Part shown: in pieces, positions 25,729 to 34,938 of the stretch
Layout of the letters: every line of letters begins with the position of its first letter
How positions within the stretch are numbered: the stretch's first letter is position 1
Origin: Flavobacterium cerinum
Lineage (GTDB): Bacteria; Bacteroidota; Bacteroidia; Flavobacteriales; Flavobacteriaceae
Direction of reading: 5' to 3'
DNA: 64,000 nucleotides
Assembly: GCF_024496085.1 (NCBI RefSeq)
Contig: NZ_CP101751.1
Location: 3,348,001 to 3,412,000, forward strand
The notes under the pieces: model-generated
Database searches by the model: none
What the model was told of the DNA's origin: nothing
What the model saw: the letters and a program-made list of their open reading frames with translations, nothing else
Program-made: the position numbers and the translations under genes

Positions 25729-26426
25729 TAACGACACCTAAAAAATGTATTATTGTTGATGATGAACCTGCTGCTCATTATGTTTTAACGAACTATATCA
25801 AGCAAAATCCACAGCTGGAACTTGCCGCGCAATGTTATAACGGTATTGAAGCCCTTCATTATTTACGGGAAAACACGGTCGATCTGATGTTTCTGGATAT
25901 CGATATGCCGGAAATCAGCGGACTCGAATTGCTTCAAACCCTTAAAAATCCACCGAAAACAATCTTGACAACCGCTTATTCCGAGTTTGCTTTGGAAAGC
26001 TATGAATACGGCGTAATTGACTATTTACTGAAACCGATCTATTTTCCGCGTTTCCTGAAATCAATTGAACGTTATCTTTCCCTGCAATTCATTGAAAAGG
26101 AAACCGAAAGCCCGATTACATTAAATGTAAAAGTAAACGGTAAAAACATCAATATTTGCCTGAATGATATTTTATATGTTCAAAGCTACGGGAACTACGT
26201 TAAGATTTTCACTAAAGCCAGAACCTTCGTAACAGCAATTACCACCAATCAGCTTGTACAGGAACTTCCATCCGATCAGTTTATGCGGGTACATAAATCG
26301 TATATCATCGCTATTAATAAAATCGATCAGCACGAAAAAGAACATATCGTGATCAATAATGAAAAAATTCCGTTAGGGATTACATTCCGCAGAGAACTGA
26401 ACGAACGCTTACGGTTATTATCATAA
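25725..26426 (+). CDS. LytTR-family response regulator
   Basis: The receiver domain has IVDDEPA and the phosphoacceptor Asp in DLMFLDIDMPEISGLELL, with the Lys in YLLKPIYFPRF. The C-terminal LytTR DNA-binding domain shows DILYVQSYGNYVKIFT and FMRVHKSYIIAINKI. It is translationally coupled to the LytS-like kinase. Likely targets are direct repeats near the divergent efflux promoter (24547-24708), but I see no confident pair. Confidence 0.95.
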   Translation: MITTPKKCIIVDDEPAAHYVLTNYIKQNPQLELAAQCYNGIEALHYLRENTVDLMFLDIDMPEISGLELLQTLKNPPKTILTTAYSEFALESYEYGVIDYLLKPIYFPRFLKSIERYLSLQFIEKETESPITLNVKVNGKNINICLNDILYVQSYGNYVKIFTKARTFVTAITTNQLVQELPSDQFMRVHKSYIIAINKIDQHEKEHIVINNEKIPLGITFRRELNERLRLLS

Positions 26427-26428
26427 CG

Positions 26429-26490
26429 CCTCCTCTTTCTTCTTTCTTCTTTCCTCTTTCCTCTTTCCTCTTTTTTCTTTTTCCTTTCCC
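26429..26490. repeat. Second 7-bp polypyrimidine tandem repeat
   Basis: Tandem TTTCTTC and TTTCCTC units directly follow the LytTR stop codon. The unit and phase resemble the array at 18081-18170. The rest of the gap to 26701 holds a possible -7 element TACATTTG at 26544-26551 without a good -33 partner. Confidence 0.8.
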
Positions 26491-26701
26491 CATCCCACTA
26501 AAAAACAGGTGTTTGTACGCATAGCCTGCTGTTTTCCTTTTACTACATTTGATACAGATCGATTTCCCACTATAAATCCTCTATTTAGCATTTATCCTGA
26601 CTTCAAAACAAATTTCTGTTCCTGAAGCAGCACCTCTTACCTCTATAAGAGACAAAACAAGCAAACAAACCGATTTAAACAGTAACCAACAAACAACTAG
26701 C

Positions 26702-29700
26702 ATGAAAACACTTAACTACGAAGAGCGATTTGAAGAAGTGTGGAGACACTGCCAAAGAGGATTGGTATATCCGTCGCCATTTGCCATTTTTACAACCTTT
26801 TGGTTTAAAAGAGCGCATGAAAAACAACCGTTAACCGGTGATCAATTGATCGGACACAAAAGACATTTAGCCCGAGTAATGGCAGATATCCGTCTGAAAA
26901 TCAACAAAAGTGAAGCTTTAAAAGACAGGAACACCACCGTTATTTTAGGTATTTCATTTGAAAACTGGGCTATAATCAGTGCCGCAGAAGGAAAACCACT
27001 TCCAAAAGGGATGAAATTAAACTATCCGGAAGCTCATAATCCTTTCGAATCAAAAGTATTCCGGGCTTCAAACGGTGCTTTTGTCGACTCACAGGGCGAC
27101 ATCTGGTTTCATATTAAAAGTGACAGTGAAAAAGCCTGTGAGATTGTTAATGCCCTATTAATCGAAATTTTAGAGCCGATAACGAAAAAACATTATTCGC
27201 AGGAAGCCGCTTCTAAATCGAATGAAGCCGATGGCCACCGCGGAAAAGTACTCGGATGTCGTTTTTCGGAAAACCTGAACAATCCTTCTGATCCGATTTC
27301 AATAGCTAAGCACACTTTAATCGGTTGTGATGATATGGCTCATTTCGGCGGGTCATTTGTATTGGCACAACGTTTTCTGATCAACTGGAATCAGATCAAT
27401 ATGATGACAGAAGATCAGATTGAAGATCTTATCGGCCGTAAAACGGATGACACTATTATCCCGGATCGCGATTCCCGTTCACACATTAAAGCGGCTCGAA
27501 TTCAGGATACCAACGGAAACACTACTCCGGTTCTTCGTTTAGGATTACCTTTCGGAAGAGCAAAACAAAACGGAAACTCCGGATTCAGAAATCCGAAATC
27601 CGTTACCGTATCGGATGAAGAAGGTATCTATTTTGCCGGTTTTTGTAAAGAAATCGGGATTCTGGAAAACATCATGAGTAATCAGATCGGTCCGGACAGC
27701 GGTTTTATGAACGACCGTTTGTTTAATCATTTGCGATCCGACCTCGGCGGTATTTTCTATATTCCTAGTGTAGACGATCTGAAACTGGATGAATTAGAAG
27801 GATACAAAAACAATTATAGCTTTATTGAATCCAAAGATTGGTCACGTTTTCCGGGTGTAGACTGGACGCGTTTGGATCGTCATTATCAGAATGCTTCCAA
27901 AAACGAGCTGATGTATTACAACCATCAGAATTACCTTTTTACGATGTCTACCGAAATCGGGCGTAACAACGATTACTTCAAAGTACCTACAAATCGTATT
28001 TTAAGCCTTATGGAGAACATTTTCTCGTTATGGCAGGATAACTGGTACTTTAACCGCAAACAAGAAGAAATTAAAGAGGATATTCGTTTTTATATCGATC
28101 GTTATCACGGAAGCGATAAACCTTCGGATATTATGAACGAATCGATTATGATCCGTAAAGGATGGGCTATTCGTCTGAGCTTACAATTATTCAGCTCTGC
28201 CGATTACGGTTTCCGGGGACGTAAAATCCGACTTGAAGACGGAACATTGATTCCTTATTCTTCATTCCGTGAAAAAGACGGTCAAATCGTATACGGATCT
28301 GATACTTTCCGTATTTCACCGGAAGAAATTATTGTAGGTGCCATGCCTAATCTTTCACTGGGAGAAGGTCGCTATGTAATGCGTTATCTGACAGACAGTG
28401 AGCGTCTGGATGGTTTCCTTGTTAATCTGAGTGAGGCTTCCGGTGTGGGCCACGTAATTCCGCATTATGAAAAAGCGTTGCAAAAAGGACTAAAAGTCAT
28501 GATGGACGAAATCTTGGATTACGAAAAGAATACAACGGATACAACTAAAAAAGAACTTTATCAGTCGGCTTACCTGGCTTTAAAAGGAATTTCGGAATAC
28601 TGTCTGAATTATGCCGAACTGGCACGTCAGACTGCTGCAAAAATGAGCGCCGGACAAGCCTGGGAAAAAGAAAACCTGGAATCGATTGCTTACCGAATGA
28701 CCAAACTTGCCACGGAAAAACCGGACACATTGGTCGAAGCCGTACAATTTATCTTTACGCTACACAGCTGTCTGCACCTCAACGGAGAACCAACAGCTAT
28801 CGGTCGTATGGATCAGCTTTTACAACCTTTCTACGAAAGTGATTCCGTTTCCGAAGACGAAGCACAGGAAATCATTGATGCTTTCTATATCAAGCTGGAC
28901 GAAAAAGTACAGCAGAACCGTATTTTTATGGAAGATCATCAACCATTCGGAAATCTGGCTATGGGCGGTAGTTCCGGTCCTTATCCGCAAGGTGCTTCAT
29001 TAGGCCAATGGATCCAACAGATCACGGTTGGCGGTACTATTGTTGACGGAAATCCTGATTTTGAAGAAACTAGACCTGCTTATAATGACATGACGTTATT
29101 GTTTATCAAGGCTTCGGGAAGGTTACCGCTAAACGCACCTTGTTTGTCGTTACGAACCCGAAAAGATATTCCGAAGGAAATACTGGAAGCAGCAGCTCAT
29201 GCCCTTTTATCCGGCGGAGCACACCCGATCTTGCTAAACGATGAAAAAATCATCAAAGGTTTATACCACAGCGGAGACGGTGTAGGTGGAAAACTGGGCA
29301 GTGAAACCAAAAAATGGAACTCGGCTGTTAGTATGGAATCGGCACAGAATTATGCCTGCGACGGTTGTTATGAACCGCAATTCCCGGGTGAAAACTGGTT
29401 CTCTTTAGGCGGATTTTCTACTTTGCAACCGTTGGAATGCGCTTTAAACCAAGGTAGAACCTATTCATCAGCAGGTGAATCGTATTTATTCGGTCAGGTG
29501 GTTTCATTAAATTCCAAACCGGCCGATCAGATCAAATCATTTGAAGAACTGGTGGATATTTATTTCCAGCATTTCGAATGGTTAAACCGAAAAGCCTTTA
29601 ACGGTCAGCTAATGGGTTATGGTGCGAATACCAAATTCTGCCCTTCTCCTATTCTGAATGTCCTGATGGACGATTGTTTAGCAAGAGGTTTGGATTTTTA

Positions 29701-30667
29701 TAGCGGCGGAACCAAATACAACATCTACGGTCCTTGTTATATCTCGCTAAGTGCGGCCATTAATTCGCTTTATGCTATCAAAACAATGGTATTTGACGAG
29801 AAAAATGCCGTAACAACATTACCGGAATTACTGGAATGTCTGTGCTGTGACTGGGGCCATAAAATGACCGAACCGTTTATTAGTAATCTGGCCGGAGAAT
29901 CGCGTATTGCAGGCCGTTCCGATCGTTTTAAACGTCTAAGAGAAATTGCTTTGGCACAACCGCGCTACGGAAGAGGTCATGCCGATATTGATGCCTTTGG
30001 TAACACGATTGTGGAAGGTATTGCGAAAAAATCGGTGGCGACATTTACAGAACCCTGGCCGCAATTATATGAAACTTTTAAAAATATGGCTACCAAATTC
30101 GGAACGGAAGAATTTCCATTCGGACTTCAGATTCAGCCGGGTGTCGGAACTTTTGAAAACCATGTGGAAATGGGTGCCTGGAACGGAGCCAGTGCCGATG
30201 GTCGTCGTTTAGGTACTACGGTTGCTTCCGATTTAAGTGCGATGCCTAGTCCTGCTGATCTTCCTATCGAACATCAACATGCCGGATTTGAAGAATCATT
30301 AGCCGGATTTGACGGTATCGGTGCCGAAATGATGACAGACGGAGCGCCAACCGATTATAATATTGATGAAAACTTCCCGGTTGAAAAGCTGGTTCAGGTA
30401 ATGCAACAATTTGCAAACGGTCAGTCGTCCAATATCCTGACTATTACCGTAGCGAATCCGGATACCTTTACAGATGCGGTAGATTCACCGGAACAATACG
30501 ATCTGCTTCGTGTTCGTACAGGAGGATGGACAAACTTCTTTACATCGGTATTCCCTGTAATTCAGGATCAACACCGTCGTCGTCCCGTTTCGACTCCGGA
30601 AGAAGTACAAAAAGAAAAAAGAATGGCAAAAGGATGTCCTTTCCATCAGAAAATAGCACAGGAATAG
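26702..30667 (+). CDS. DyP-type peroxidase fused to a glycyl-radical-enzyme domain
   Basis: A 1321-residue two-part protein with no signal peptide. Residues ~1-350 resemble DyP peroxidases: His261 in SHIKAARIQD is the expected heme ligand, Arg279 in VLRLGLPFG the distal Arg, and DEEGIYFAGFCKEI a core strand. The GXXDG motif reads GCRFS (185-189), so its catalytic Asp is missing. Residues ~370-1321 resemble glycyl radical enzymes: GHVIPHYEKAL, IGRMDQLLQPFY, ILLNDEKII, the active-site Cys889 and Glu891 in CDGCYEP, and Gly1275 in VRTGGWTNFF, 46 residues from the end. The Cys-x-Glu layout is that of dehydratase-type members rather than pyruvate formate-lyase. It is monocistronic, with no activase nearby. 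The tail has a GCPFH motif. Confidence 0.88.
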   Translation: MKTLNYEERFEEVWRHCQRGLVYPSPFAIFTTFWFKRAHEKQPLTGDQLIGHKRHLARVMADIRLKINKSEALKDRNTTVILGISFENWAIISAAEGKPLPKGMKLNYPEAHNPFESKVFRASNGAFVDSQGDIWFHIKSDSEKACEIVNALLIEILEPITKKHYSQEAASKSNEADGHRGKVLGCRFSENLNNPSDPISIAKHTLIGCDDMAHFGGSFVLAQRFLINWNQINMMTEDQIEDLIGRKTDDTIIPDRDSRSHIKAARIQDTNGNTTPVLRLGLPFGRAKQNGNSGFRNPKSVTVSDEEGIYFAGFCKEIGILENIMSNQIGPDSGFMNDRLFNHLRSDLGGIFYIPSVDDLKLDELEGYKNNYSFIESKDWSRFPGVDWTRLDRHYQNASKNELMYYNHQNYLFTMSTEIGRNNDYFKVPTNRILSLMENIFSLWQDNWYFNRKQEEIKEDIRFYIDRYHGSDKPSDIMNESIMIRKGWAIRLSLQLFSSADYGFRGRKIRLEDGTLIPYSSFREKDGQIVYGSDTFRISPEEIIVGAMPNLSLGEGRYVMRYLTDSERLDGFLVNLSEASGVGHVIPHYEKALQKGLKVMMDEILDYEKNTTDTTKKELYQSAYLALKGISEYCLNYAELARQTAAKMSAGQAWEKENLESIAYRMTKLATEKPDTLVEAVQFIFTLHSCLHLNGEPTAIGRMDQLLQPFYESDSVSEDEAQEIIDAFYIKLDEKVQQNRIFMEDHQPFGNLAMGGSSGPYPQGASLGQWIQQITVGGTIVDGNPDFEETRPAYNDMTLLFIKASGRLPLNAPCLSLRTRKDIPKEILEAAAHALLSGGAHPILLNDEKIIKGLYHSGDGVGGKLGSETKKWNSAVSMESAQNYACDGCYEPQFPGENWFSLGGFSTLQPLECALNQGRTYSSAGESYLFGQVVSLNSKPADQIKSFEELVDIYFQHFEWLNRKAFNGQLMGYGANTKFCPSPILNVLMDDCLARGLDFYSGGTKYNIYGPCYISLSAAINSLYAIKTMVFDEKNAVTTLPELLECLCCDWGHKMTEPFISNLAGESRIAGRSDRFKRLREIALAQPRYGRGHADIDAFGNTIVEGIAKKSVATFTEPWPQLYETFKNMATKFGTEEFPFGLQIQPGVGTFENHVEMGAWNGASADGRRLGTTVASDLSAMPSPADLPIEHQHAGFEESLAGFDGIGAEMMTDGAPTDYNIDENFPVEKLVQVMQQFANGQSSNILTITVANPDTFTDAVDSPEQYDLLRVRTGGWTNFFTSVFPVIQDQHRRRPVSTPEEVQKEKRMAKGCPFHQKIAQE

Positions 30668-30690
30668 TATCTTGTTCTAAAATTTGGGAA

Positions 30691-30726
30691 AAAAGCACCT
30701 CGGATAACTCCGGGGTGTTTTTGTTC
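30691..30726 (+). terminator. Terminator of the DyP-GRE gene
   Basis: CACCTCGG and CCGGGGTG (one G-U pair) form a stem preceded by A residues and followed by TTTTTGTTC. It starts 23 bases after the stop codon. Confidence 0.75.
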
Positions 30727-30759
30727 TAAGAGTAATACCGGCATCTGTATAAAATCTAT

Positions 30760-30767
30760 TATTTTTG
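30760..30767 (+). promoter_or_regulatory. Promoter -7 element of the Crp-family gene
   Basis: TATTTTTG matches TAnnTTTG exactly and lies 17 bases before the ATG at 30785, so the regulator has its own promoter and a very short leader. Confidence 0.55.
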
Positions 30768-30784
30768 TAGTACAATTGTTTACT

Positions 30785-31354
30785 ATGACCCAATACGACC
30801 TTTTACGTCAACACATTGCTGAAATTTGTCCGCTTTCGGATAGTGAATGGGAATATGTTTCACAGCATTTTACCTTTCGGAAACTGCGCAAACACCAGTT
30901 TCTGGTTCAAAAAGGCGAAATGGTACCGTGTGAATTCTGGATCATTAAAGGATTGGTTAAAACCTATGCTATCGATTGTGACGGCAAAGAGCATATTCTT
31001 CAGTTTGCAATGGAAGAATATTGGACCAGCGATTTCCAGGCTTTTCAAAACCAGGTTCCGGCTTGTATGTATATGGACTGCATTGAAGATTCGGAGTTTT
31101 TTTGTCTGAAACTGGAAGACCGTGAAAAAATTTGTCATGAGATTCCGTCTATGGCTAATTTTTTCAGAATTAAAGCGCATTACGGTTATATCGCACTGCA
31201 ACAACGTATCATGTCGCTACTTACTGAAACTGCCGAAGAACGTTATAACAACCTCATCAAAAAACTACCGCGTCTTATTCAGCGTGTTCCTAAAAAGTTA
31301 CTGGCTTCTTATCTCGGCGTAACCCGCGAAACCCTTAGCCGACTTAAAAGCTAA
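30785..31354 (+). CDS. Crp/Fnr-family transcriptional regulator
   Basis: A 189-residue regulator with an N-terminal cyclic-nucleotide-binding-like beta-roll (FLVQKGEMVPCEFWIIKGLVK) and a short C-terminal winged helix ending KKLLASYLGVTRETLSRLKS. The ligand-binding Arg/Glu pair of Crp is absent, and there is no N-terminal cysteine cluster like that of Fnr. The signal is therefore unknown. A TTG codon at 30776 is in frame, but ATG is preferred. It lies between the DyP-GRE gene and the MFS/flavoenzyme operon and could act on either (inference). Confidence 0.9.
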   Translation: MTQYDLLRQHIAEICPLSDSEWEYVSQHFTFRKLRKHQFLVQKGEMVPCEFWIIKGLVKTYAIDCDGKEHILQFAMEEYWTSDFQAFQNQVPACMYMDCIEDSEFFCLKLEDREKICHEIPSMANFFRIKAHYGYIALQQRIMSLLTETAEERYNNLIKKLPRLIQRVPKKLLASYLGVTRETLSRLKS

Positions 31355-31451
31355 ATAGTGTGACCTACCTCACAAAAAAACCGTGATCTAATTCCTCGCA
31401 CAGCTCCGCTCCTGTTCGGACATTTGTACTGTTACTTTTAACACTACAAAC

Positions 31452-31514
31452 ATGACCGTTCAAAGTTGTTTTACCCGTTGCTATTACAAGCTATTGTGTA
31501 ATAATTATTACTAG
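31452..31514 (+). CDS. Putative Cys/Tyr-rich leader peptide (20 residues)
   Basis: A short ORF, MTVQSCFTRCYYKLLCNNYY, with three Cys and five or so aromatic Tyr codons. It starts 26 bases after a promoter-like GACATTTG (31419-31426) and is followed by a two-part hairpin at 31518-31556 that lacks a T-run. It precedes the MFS operon by 90 bases. A regulatory role is suggested only by composition and position. Confidence 0.35.
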   Translation: MTVQSCFTRCYYKLLCNNYY

Positions 31515-31604
31515 TTCGAGAGGTATCTGATTCTCATCGGATCACAAACCTATCTCATTCACTATTTAAAATTATTACAACTGCCTTTTGGGCAACAACA
31601 CTTT

Positions 31605-32819
31605 ATGGAAACAATTAAAAATATAAATACTGCTGCGGCAACTTCAAAATCTAAAAAACTTCCGGCTGCTTTATGGGCATTAACTATCAGTGCTTTTGGT
31701 ATTGGTACAACCGAATTCGTAATTGTCGGACTACTACCAACCGTAGCCAATGATCTGAAAACCTCTATTTCTTCTGCCGGTTTACTGGTTAGTCTTTATG
31801 CATTGGGTGTAGCCATAGGCGCACCGATACTAACCGCCTTAACCAGTCATATCAATCGTAAAAAGTTATTATTAAGTGTAATGGTTCTTTTTATCATCGG
31901 AAACGGATTGGCTTCTATCGCTCCTTCTTTTACGACATTAGTTCTGGCCCGAATCTTAACCGGATTTGCACATGGTGTTTTCTTTTCGATCGGAGCAACA
32001 ATTGCAGCCGGTTTGGTATCGGCCGATAAAAGAGCCAGTGCAATTGCTATTATGTTTGCCGGATTGACAGTCGCCATTGTAACCGGCGTACCTTTAGGAA
32101 CCTATATCGGACAACATTTCGGATGGCGCGCTACTTTTATCGGTGTTGCTGCATTGGGTGTAATCGGATTGATCGCCAGTAGTCTTCTCATTCCGAATTC
32201 CCAACAAAAAAACAAGCCCTTACAATTAAAAGATCAGTTAAAGGTTTTAAAAAATCCTTCTATCCTGTTGGTATTAGCTATAACAGCCTTGGGATACGGC
32301 GGTACATTTGTAACCTTTACTTATATGGCGCCGCTTTTACAAAACATATCCGGTTTTTCTGCCGATGCCACCAGCTTGCTATTATTAATTTACGGTATTG
32401 CTATTGCATTGGGAAATGTGATCGGCGGAAAAGTATCCAATCAGAAACCGATTAAAGCCTTGATGGTTATGTTTTTGTTACAGGCTGTTGTATTACTTAT
32501 TCTTTCTTTCACCGTATTTAATCAGATAACAGCAGTGATAACACTGTTTGCAATGGGAATTCTGGCCTTTTCCAATGTTCCGGGACTACAATTATATGTC
32601 GTTCAGATGGCCGAAAAATACCTGCCCGGTACAGAAGATGTAGCTTCAGCCTTAAATATTGCTGCTTTTAATATCGGTATTGCCATTGGTGCTTTTATTG
32701 GTGGTCATATCGTCGAATCTTCACTTGGTATCGAATCCACACCATGGGTCGGCGCCATCTTAGTTGCTATTGGCTTTTTAGTCACCCTTATCAGTTTTAA
32801 ACGCGAAAAAAACAATTGA
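31605..32819 (+). CDS. MFS transporter, AraJ/YdhP-like drug exporter
   Basis: A 404-residue major facilitator with twelve hydrophobic segments. The motif between segments 2 and 3 is ALTSHINRKKLLL, a variant of GxLaDrxGrkxxl. FGWRATF after segment 5 and LLSP-type features match the sugar-efflux/AraJ group (drug:H+ antiporter family 1). It heads a five-gene operon of flavoenzymes and reductases, so it probably exports a toxic compound or its product. Its TGA stop is 2 bases before the ATG of the next gene. Confidence 0.92.
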   Translation: METIKNINTAAATSKSKKLPAALWALTISAFGIGTTEFVIVGLLPTVANDLKTSISSAGLLVSLYALGVAIGAPILTALTSHINRKKLLLSVMVLFIIGNGLASIAPSFTTLVLARILTGFAHGVFFSIGATIAAGLVSADKRASAIAIMFAGLTVAIVTGVPLGTYIGQHFGWRATFIGVAALGVIGLIASSLLIPNSQQKNKPLQLKDQLKVLKNPSILLVLAITALGYGGTFVTFTYMAPLLQNISGFSADATSLLLLIYGIAIALGNVIGGKVSNQKPIKALMVMFLLQAVVLLILSFTVFNQITAVITLFAMGILAFSNVPGLQLYVVQMAEKYLPGTEDVASALNIAAFNIGIAIGAFIGGHIVESSLGIESTPWVGAILVAIGFLVTLISFKREKNN

Positions 32820-32821
32820 TC

Positions 32822-33808
32822 ATGGAAACAATTTGTGCTATTCATGTTCCCGGAAAAATGACTATCGGTTTGGAGTTTCCACTCGATAACGACTGGTCGT
32901 TGGAAGGAGAAAAAAAACGCAGTACATCCGGTCGCCCGTTTGGAATACCCGATATTAGCCGGCACGCAGAATACATCCGGCTAGCAGATCAGTTAGGTTA
33001 TGCAGCTCTTTGGATGCGTGAAGTTCCGGTTTATGATCCCGGTTTCGGCGATGGCGCGCAACTTTTCGATACTATAGCCTACTTAGGTTACATTGCCGGA
33101 ATTACAAAATCAATCACGATCGGTACAGCCGCTATTGTTTTACCCTTACACGATCCGTTACAATTGGCGAAAGCCGTAGCTTCAATCGAAAAACTATCCG
33201 GAAGCCGGTTTTTATTTGGTGTCGGACTAGGTGATCGTCCCGTAGAGTTCCCTTTATTCGGATACGATTTTGAAACCCGTGCGGAACGTTTTCGTCATAA
33301 TTATACCATTATAGAAGAAGCGTGGAAACCGGAAAGCAATCTGAGCTTATATTACGAAGGTTTAAATCAAAACATTCAACTATTTCCAAAGCCCGACAAT
33401 CCAATTCCCTGGATCCTTGCCGGACGCGCACAACAAAATATGGAATGGATCGCCCGTAATATGCAGGGATGGTTTAACTATCCCCGGCCGGTGGCAGAAA
33501 CATCAGAAATGATCATTGATTGGCGTAATACTTTATACGACAACAATCAGGCCTCTAAACCTTATATTACGGCTTTTCATCTGAATCTTTTATCAGATGA
33601 CGATGCTCCCTTTCGTCCGCATCGTTTCGGAGGAGCCGTAGGCATAAACAATTTGTTGCCTTTAATGAAGGAGTATGAAGAAGCCGGTGTTAATCATATG
33701 GCACTTCATCTTCGAAAATCAGAAACACCGATTAAAGACGCAATTGAAAAGATTGCAATCAAAATTTTACCTCATTTTAATCCAAAAGAAGAAAAATATG
33801 CTTTTTAA
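32822..33808 (+). CDS. LLM-class (luciferase-like) flavin-dependent oxidoreductase
   Basis: This TIM-barrel protein of 328 residues uses FMN or F420-type cofactors in its family. It opens with MTIGLEFPLDNDWS and has LGYAALWMREVPVYDP, then TIGTAAIVLPLHDPLQLAKAVASI, the hallmark of bacterial luciferase-like monooxygenases. LFGVGLGDRPVEF is the flavin-phosphate strand. A TTG at 32816 overlaps the MFS stop, but the ATG at 32822 is preferred. Neighbouring OYE, AKR and DJ-1 genes suggest oxidative breakdown or detoxification. The substrate is unknown. Confidence 0.9.
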   Translation: METICAIHVPGKMTIGLEFPLDNDWSLEGEKKRSTSGRPFGIPDISRHAEYIRLADQLGYAALWMREVPVYDPGFGDGAQLFDTIAYLGYIAGITKSITIGTAAIVLPLHDPLQLAKAVASIEKLSGSRFLFGVGLGDRPVEFPLFGYDFETRAERFRHNYTIIEEAWKPESNLSLYYEGLNQNIQLFPKPDNPIPWILAGRAQQNMEWIARNMQGWFNYPRPVAETSEMIIDWRNTLYDNNQASKPYITAFHLNLLSDDDAPFRPHRFGGAVGINNLLPLMKEYEEAGVNHMALHLRKSETPIKDAIEKIAIKILPHFNPKEEKYAF

Positions 33809-34916
33809 AAAATATTTACTCGGAAAACTCGAGTTACAAAACCGAATCGTTATGCCTCCTATGACCCGTTCGAGAGCGGCAAAAGAGGATATTGCCACAT
33901 CACTTATGGCCGAATATTACCGTCAAAGAAGTACTGCCGGTTTAATTGTATCCGAAGGGACACAAATTAGCCGTCAGGGCCAGGGATATGCCTGGACTCC
34001 GGGTATTTACACAACCGAACAAATAGCAGGATGGAGAAAAGTTACCGATGCCGTACATAAAGAAAACGGAATTATTTTCGCTCAGCTATGGCATGTTGGA
34101 CGTGTTTCTCATATCTCCTTACAGGAAAACAACCAACCGCCGGTTTCTTCAAGCGAACTGGTAGCGGAAGGTGTTTCCGTTTTTATTGATCCGGAAGGCA
34201 GAGGACCTGAAAACGGTGTCGGAGAAATGATACAACATTCCAAACCGAGAGCTTTAACGCAACCCGAAATTCAAGCCATTATAAAGGATTATGCCCAAGC
34301 GGCTCAAAATGCTATTTCAGCCGGATTTGACGGTATTGAACTGCATGCCGCCAACGGATATTTGATCAATCAATTTATTGATTCACAAGCTAATAATCGT
34401 ACGGATAATTACGGCGGTTCTCTCGAAAATCGGCTACGCTTTTTAAAAGAAGTAGTTCAGTCCATTACAGCGGCTATCGGTAACGAAAAAGTTGGCGTTC
34501 GTCTGGCGCCGTTAACTACGCTACAAGGAACAGTTGACGATAACCCGGTTGAAACCTATACCGAAGCCGTCAAACTTCTGGAAACCTTACAGGTAGCTTA
34601 TATTCATATTGCTGAAGCCGACTGGGAAGATGCTCCTGTAATGGAAGTCGCATTTAAAGAAAGCATAAGAGCTCATTTTTCCGGTACTTTGATTTATTCC
34701 GGAAAATATACAAAAGAACGAGCCGAGGAAGCCCTGCAACAAGGTTGGGCTGATTTAATCGGTTTCGGGCGACCTTTTATTGCTAATCCGGATCTTCCCT
34801 ACCGACTAGAAAACGATTTACCGCTAAATGAACCCAAACGAGCGTATTTCTTTGGCGGAAGCGTTACCGGTTATACCGATTATCCTTTTTATAACACAAC
34901 AACAAATACCTTTTAA
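33798..34916 (+). CDS. Old yellow enzyme-family NADH:flavin oxidoreductase
   Basis: This 372-residue FMN enzyme reduces electrophilic alkenes or nitro compounds. RIVMPPMTRSRA at the N-terminus, the active-site pair in FDGIELHAANGYLINQF, the segment NNRTDNYGGSLENR and the late GFGRPFIANPDLP are all diagnostic. Longer open frame upstream overlaps the previous gene. The ATG at 33798 gives the family-typical MLFKKYLLGKLELQN and an 11-base overlap, so translation is probably coupled. Confidence 0.95.
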   Translation: MLFKKYLLGKLELQNRIVMPPMTRSRAAKEDIATSLMAEYYRQRSTAGLIVSEGTQISRQGQGYAWTPGIYTTEQIAGWRKVTDAVHKENGIIFAQLWHVGRVSHISLQENNQPPVSSSELVAEGVSVFIDPEGRGPENGVGEMIQHSKPRALTQPEIQAIIKDYAQAAQNAISAGFDGIELHAANGYLINQFIDSQANNRTDNYGGSLENRLRFLKEVVQSITAAIGNEKVGVRLAPLTTLQGTVDDNPVETYTEAVKLLETLQVAYIHIAEADWEDAPVMEVAFKESIRAHFSGTLIYSGKYTKERAEEALQQGWADLIGFGRPFIANPDLPYRLENDLPLNEPKRAYFFGGSVTGYTDYPFYNTTTNTF

Positions 34917-34938
34917 TTCCAATACTAATTAATATAAT

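Noticed and set aside
26702..30667. Pyruvate formate-lyase proper.
   Set aside because: The Cys-Cys pair of that enzyme is absent; the site reads GCYEP as in dehydratase-type members, and the N-terminal DyP domain is foreign to it.
31518..31556. Terminator or known riboswitch before the MFS gene.
   Set aside because: The hairpin has no T-run, and I could not match it to a riboswitch core.
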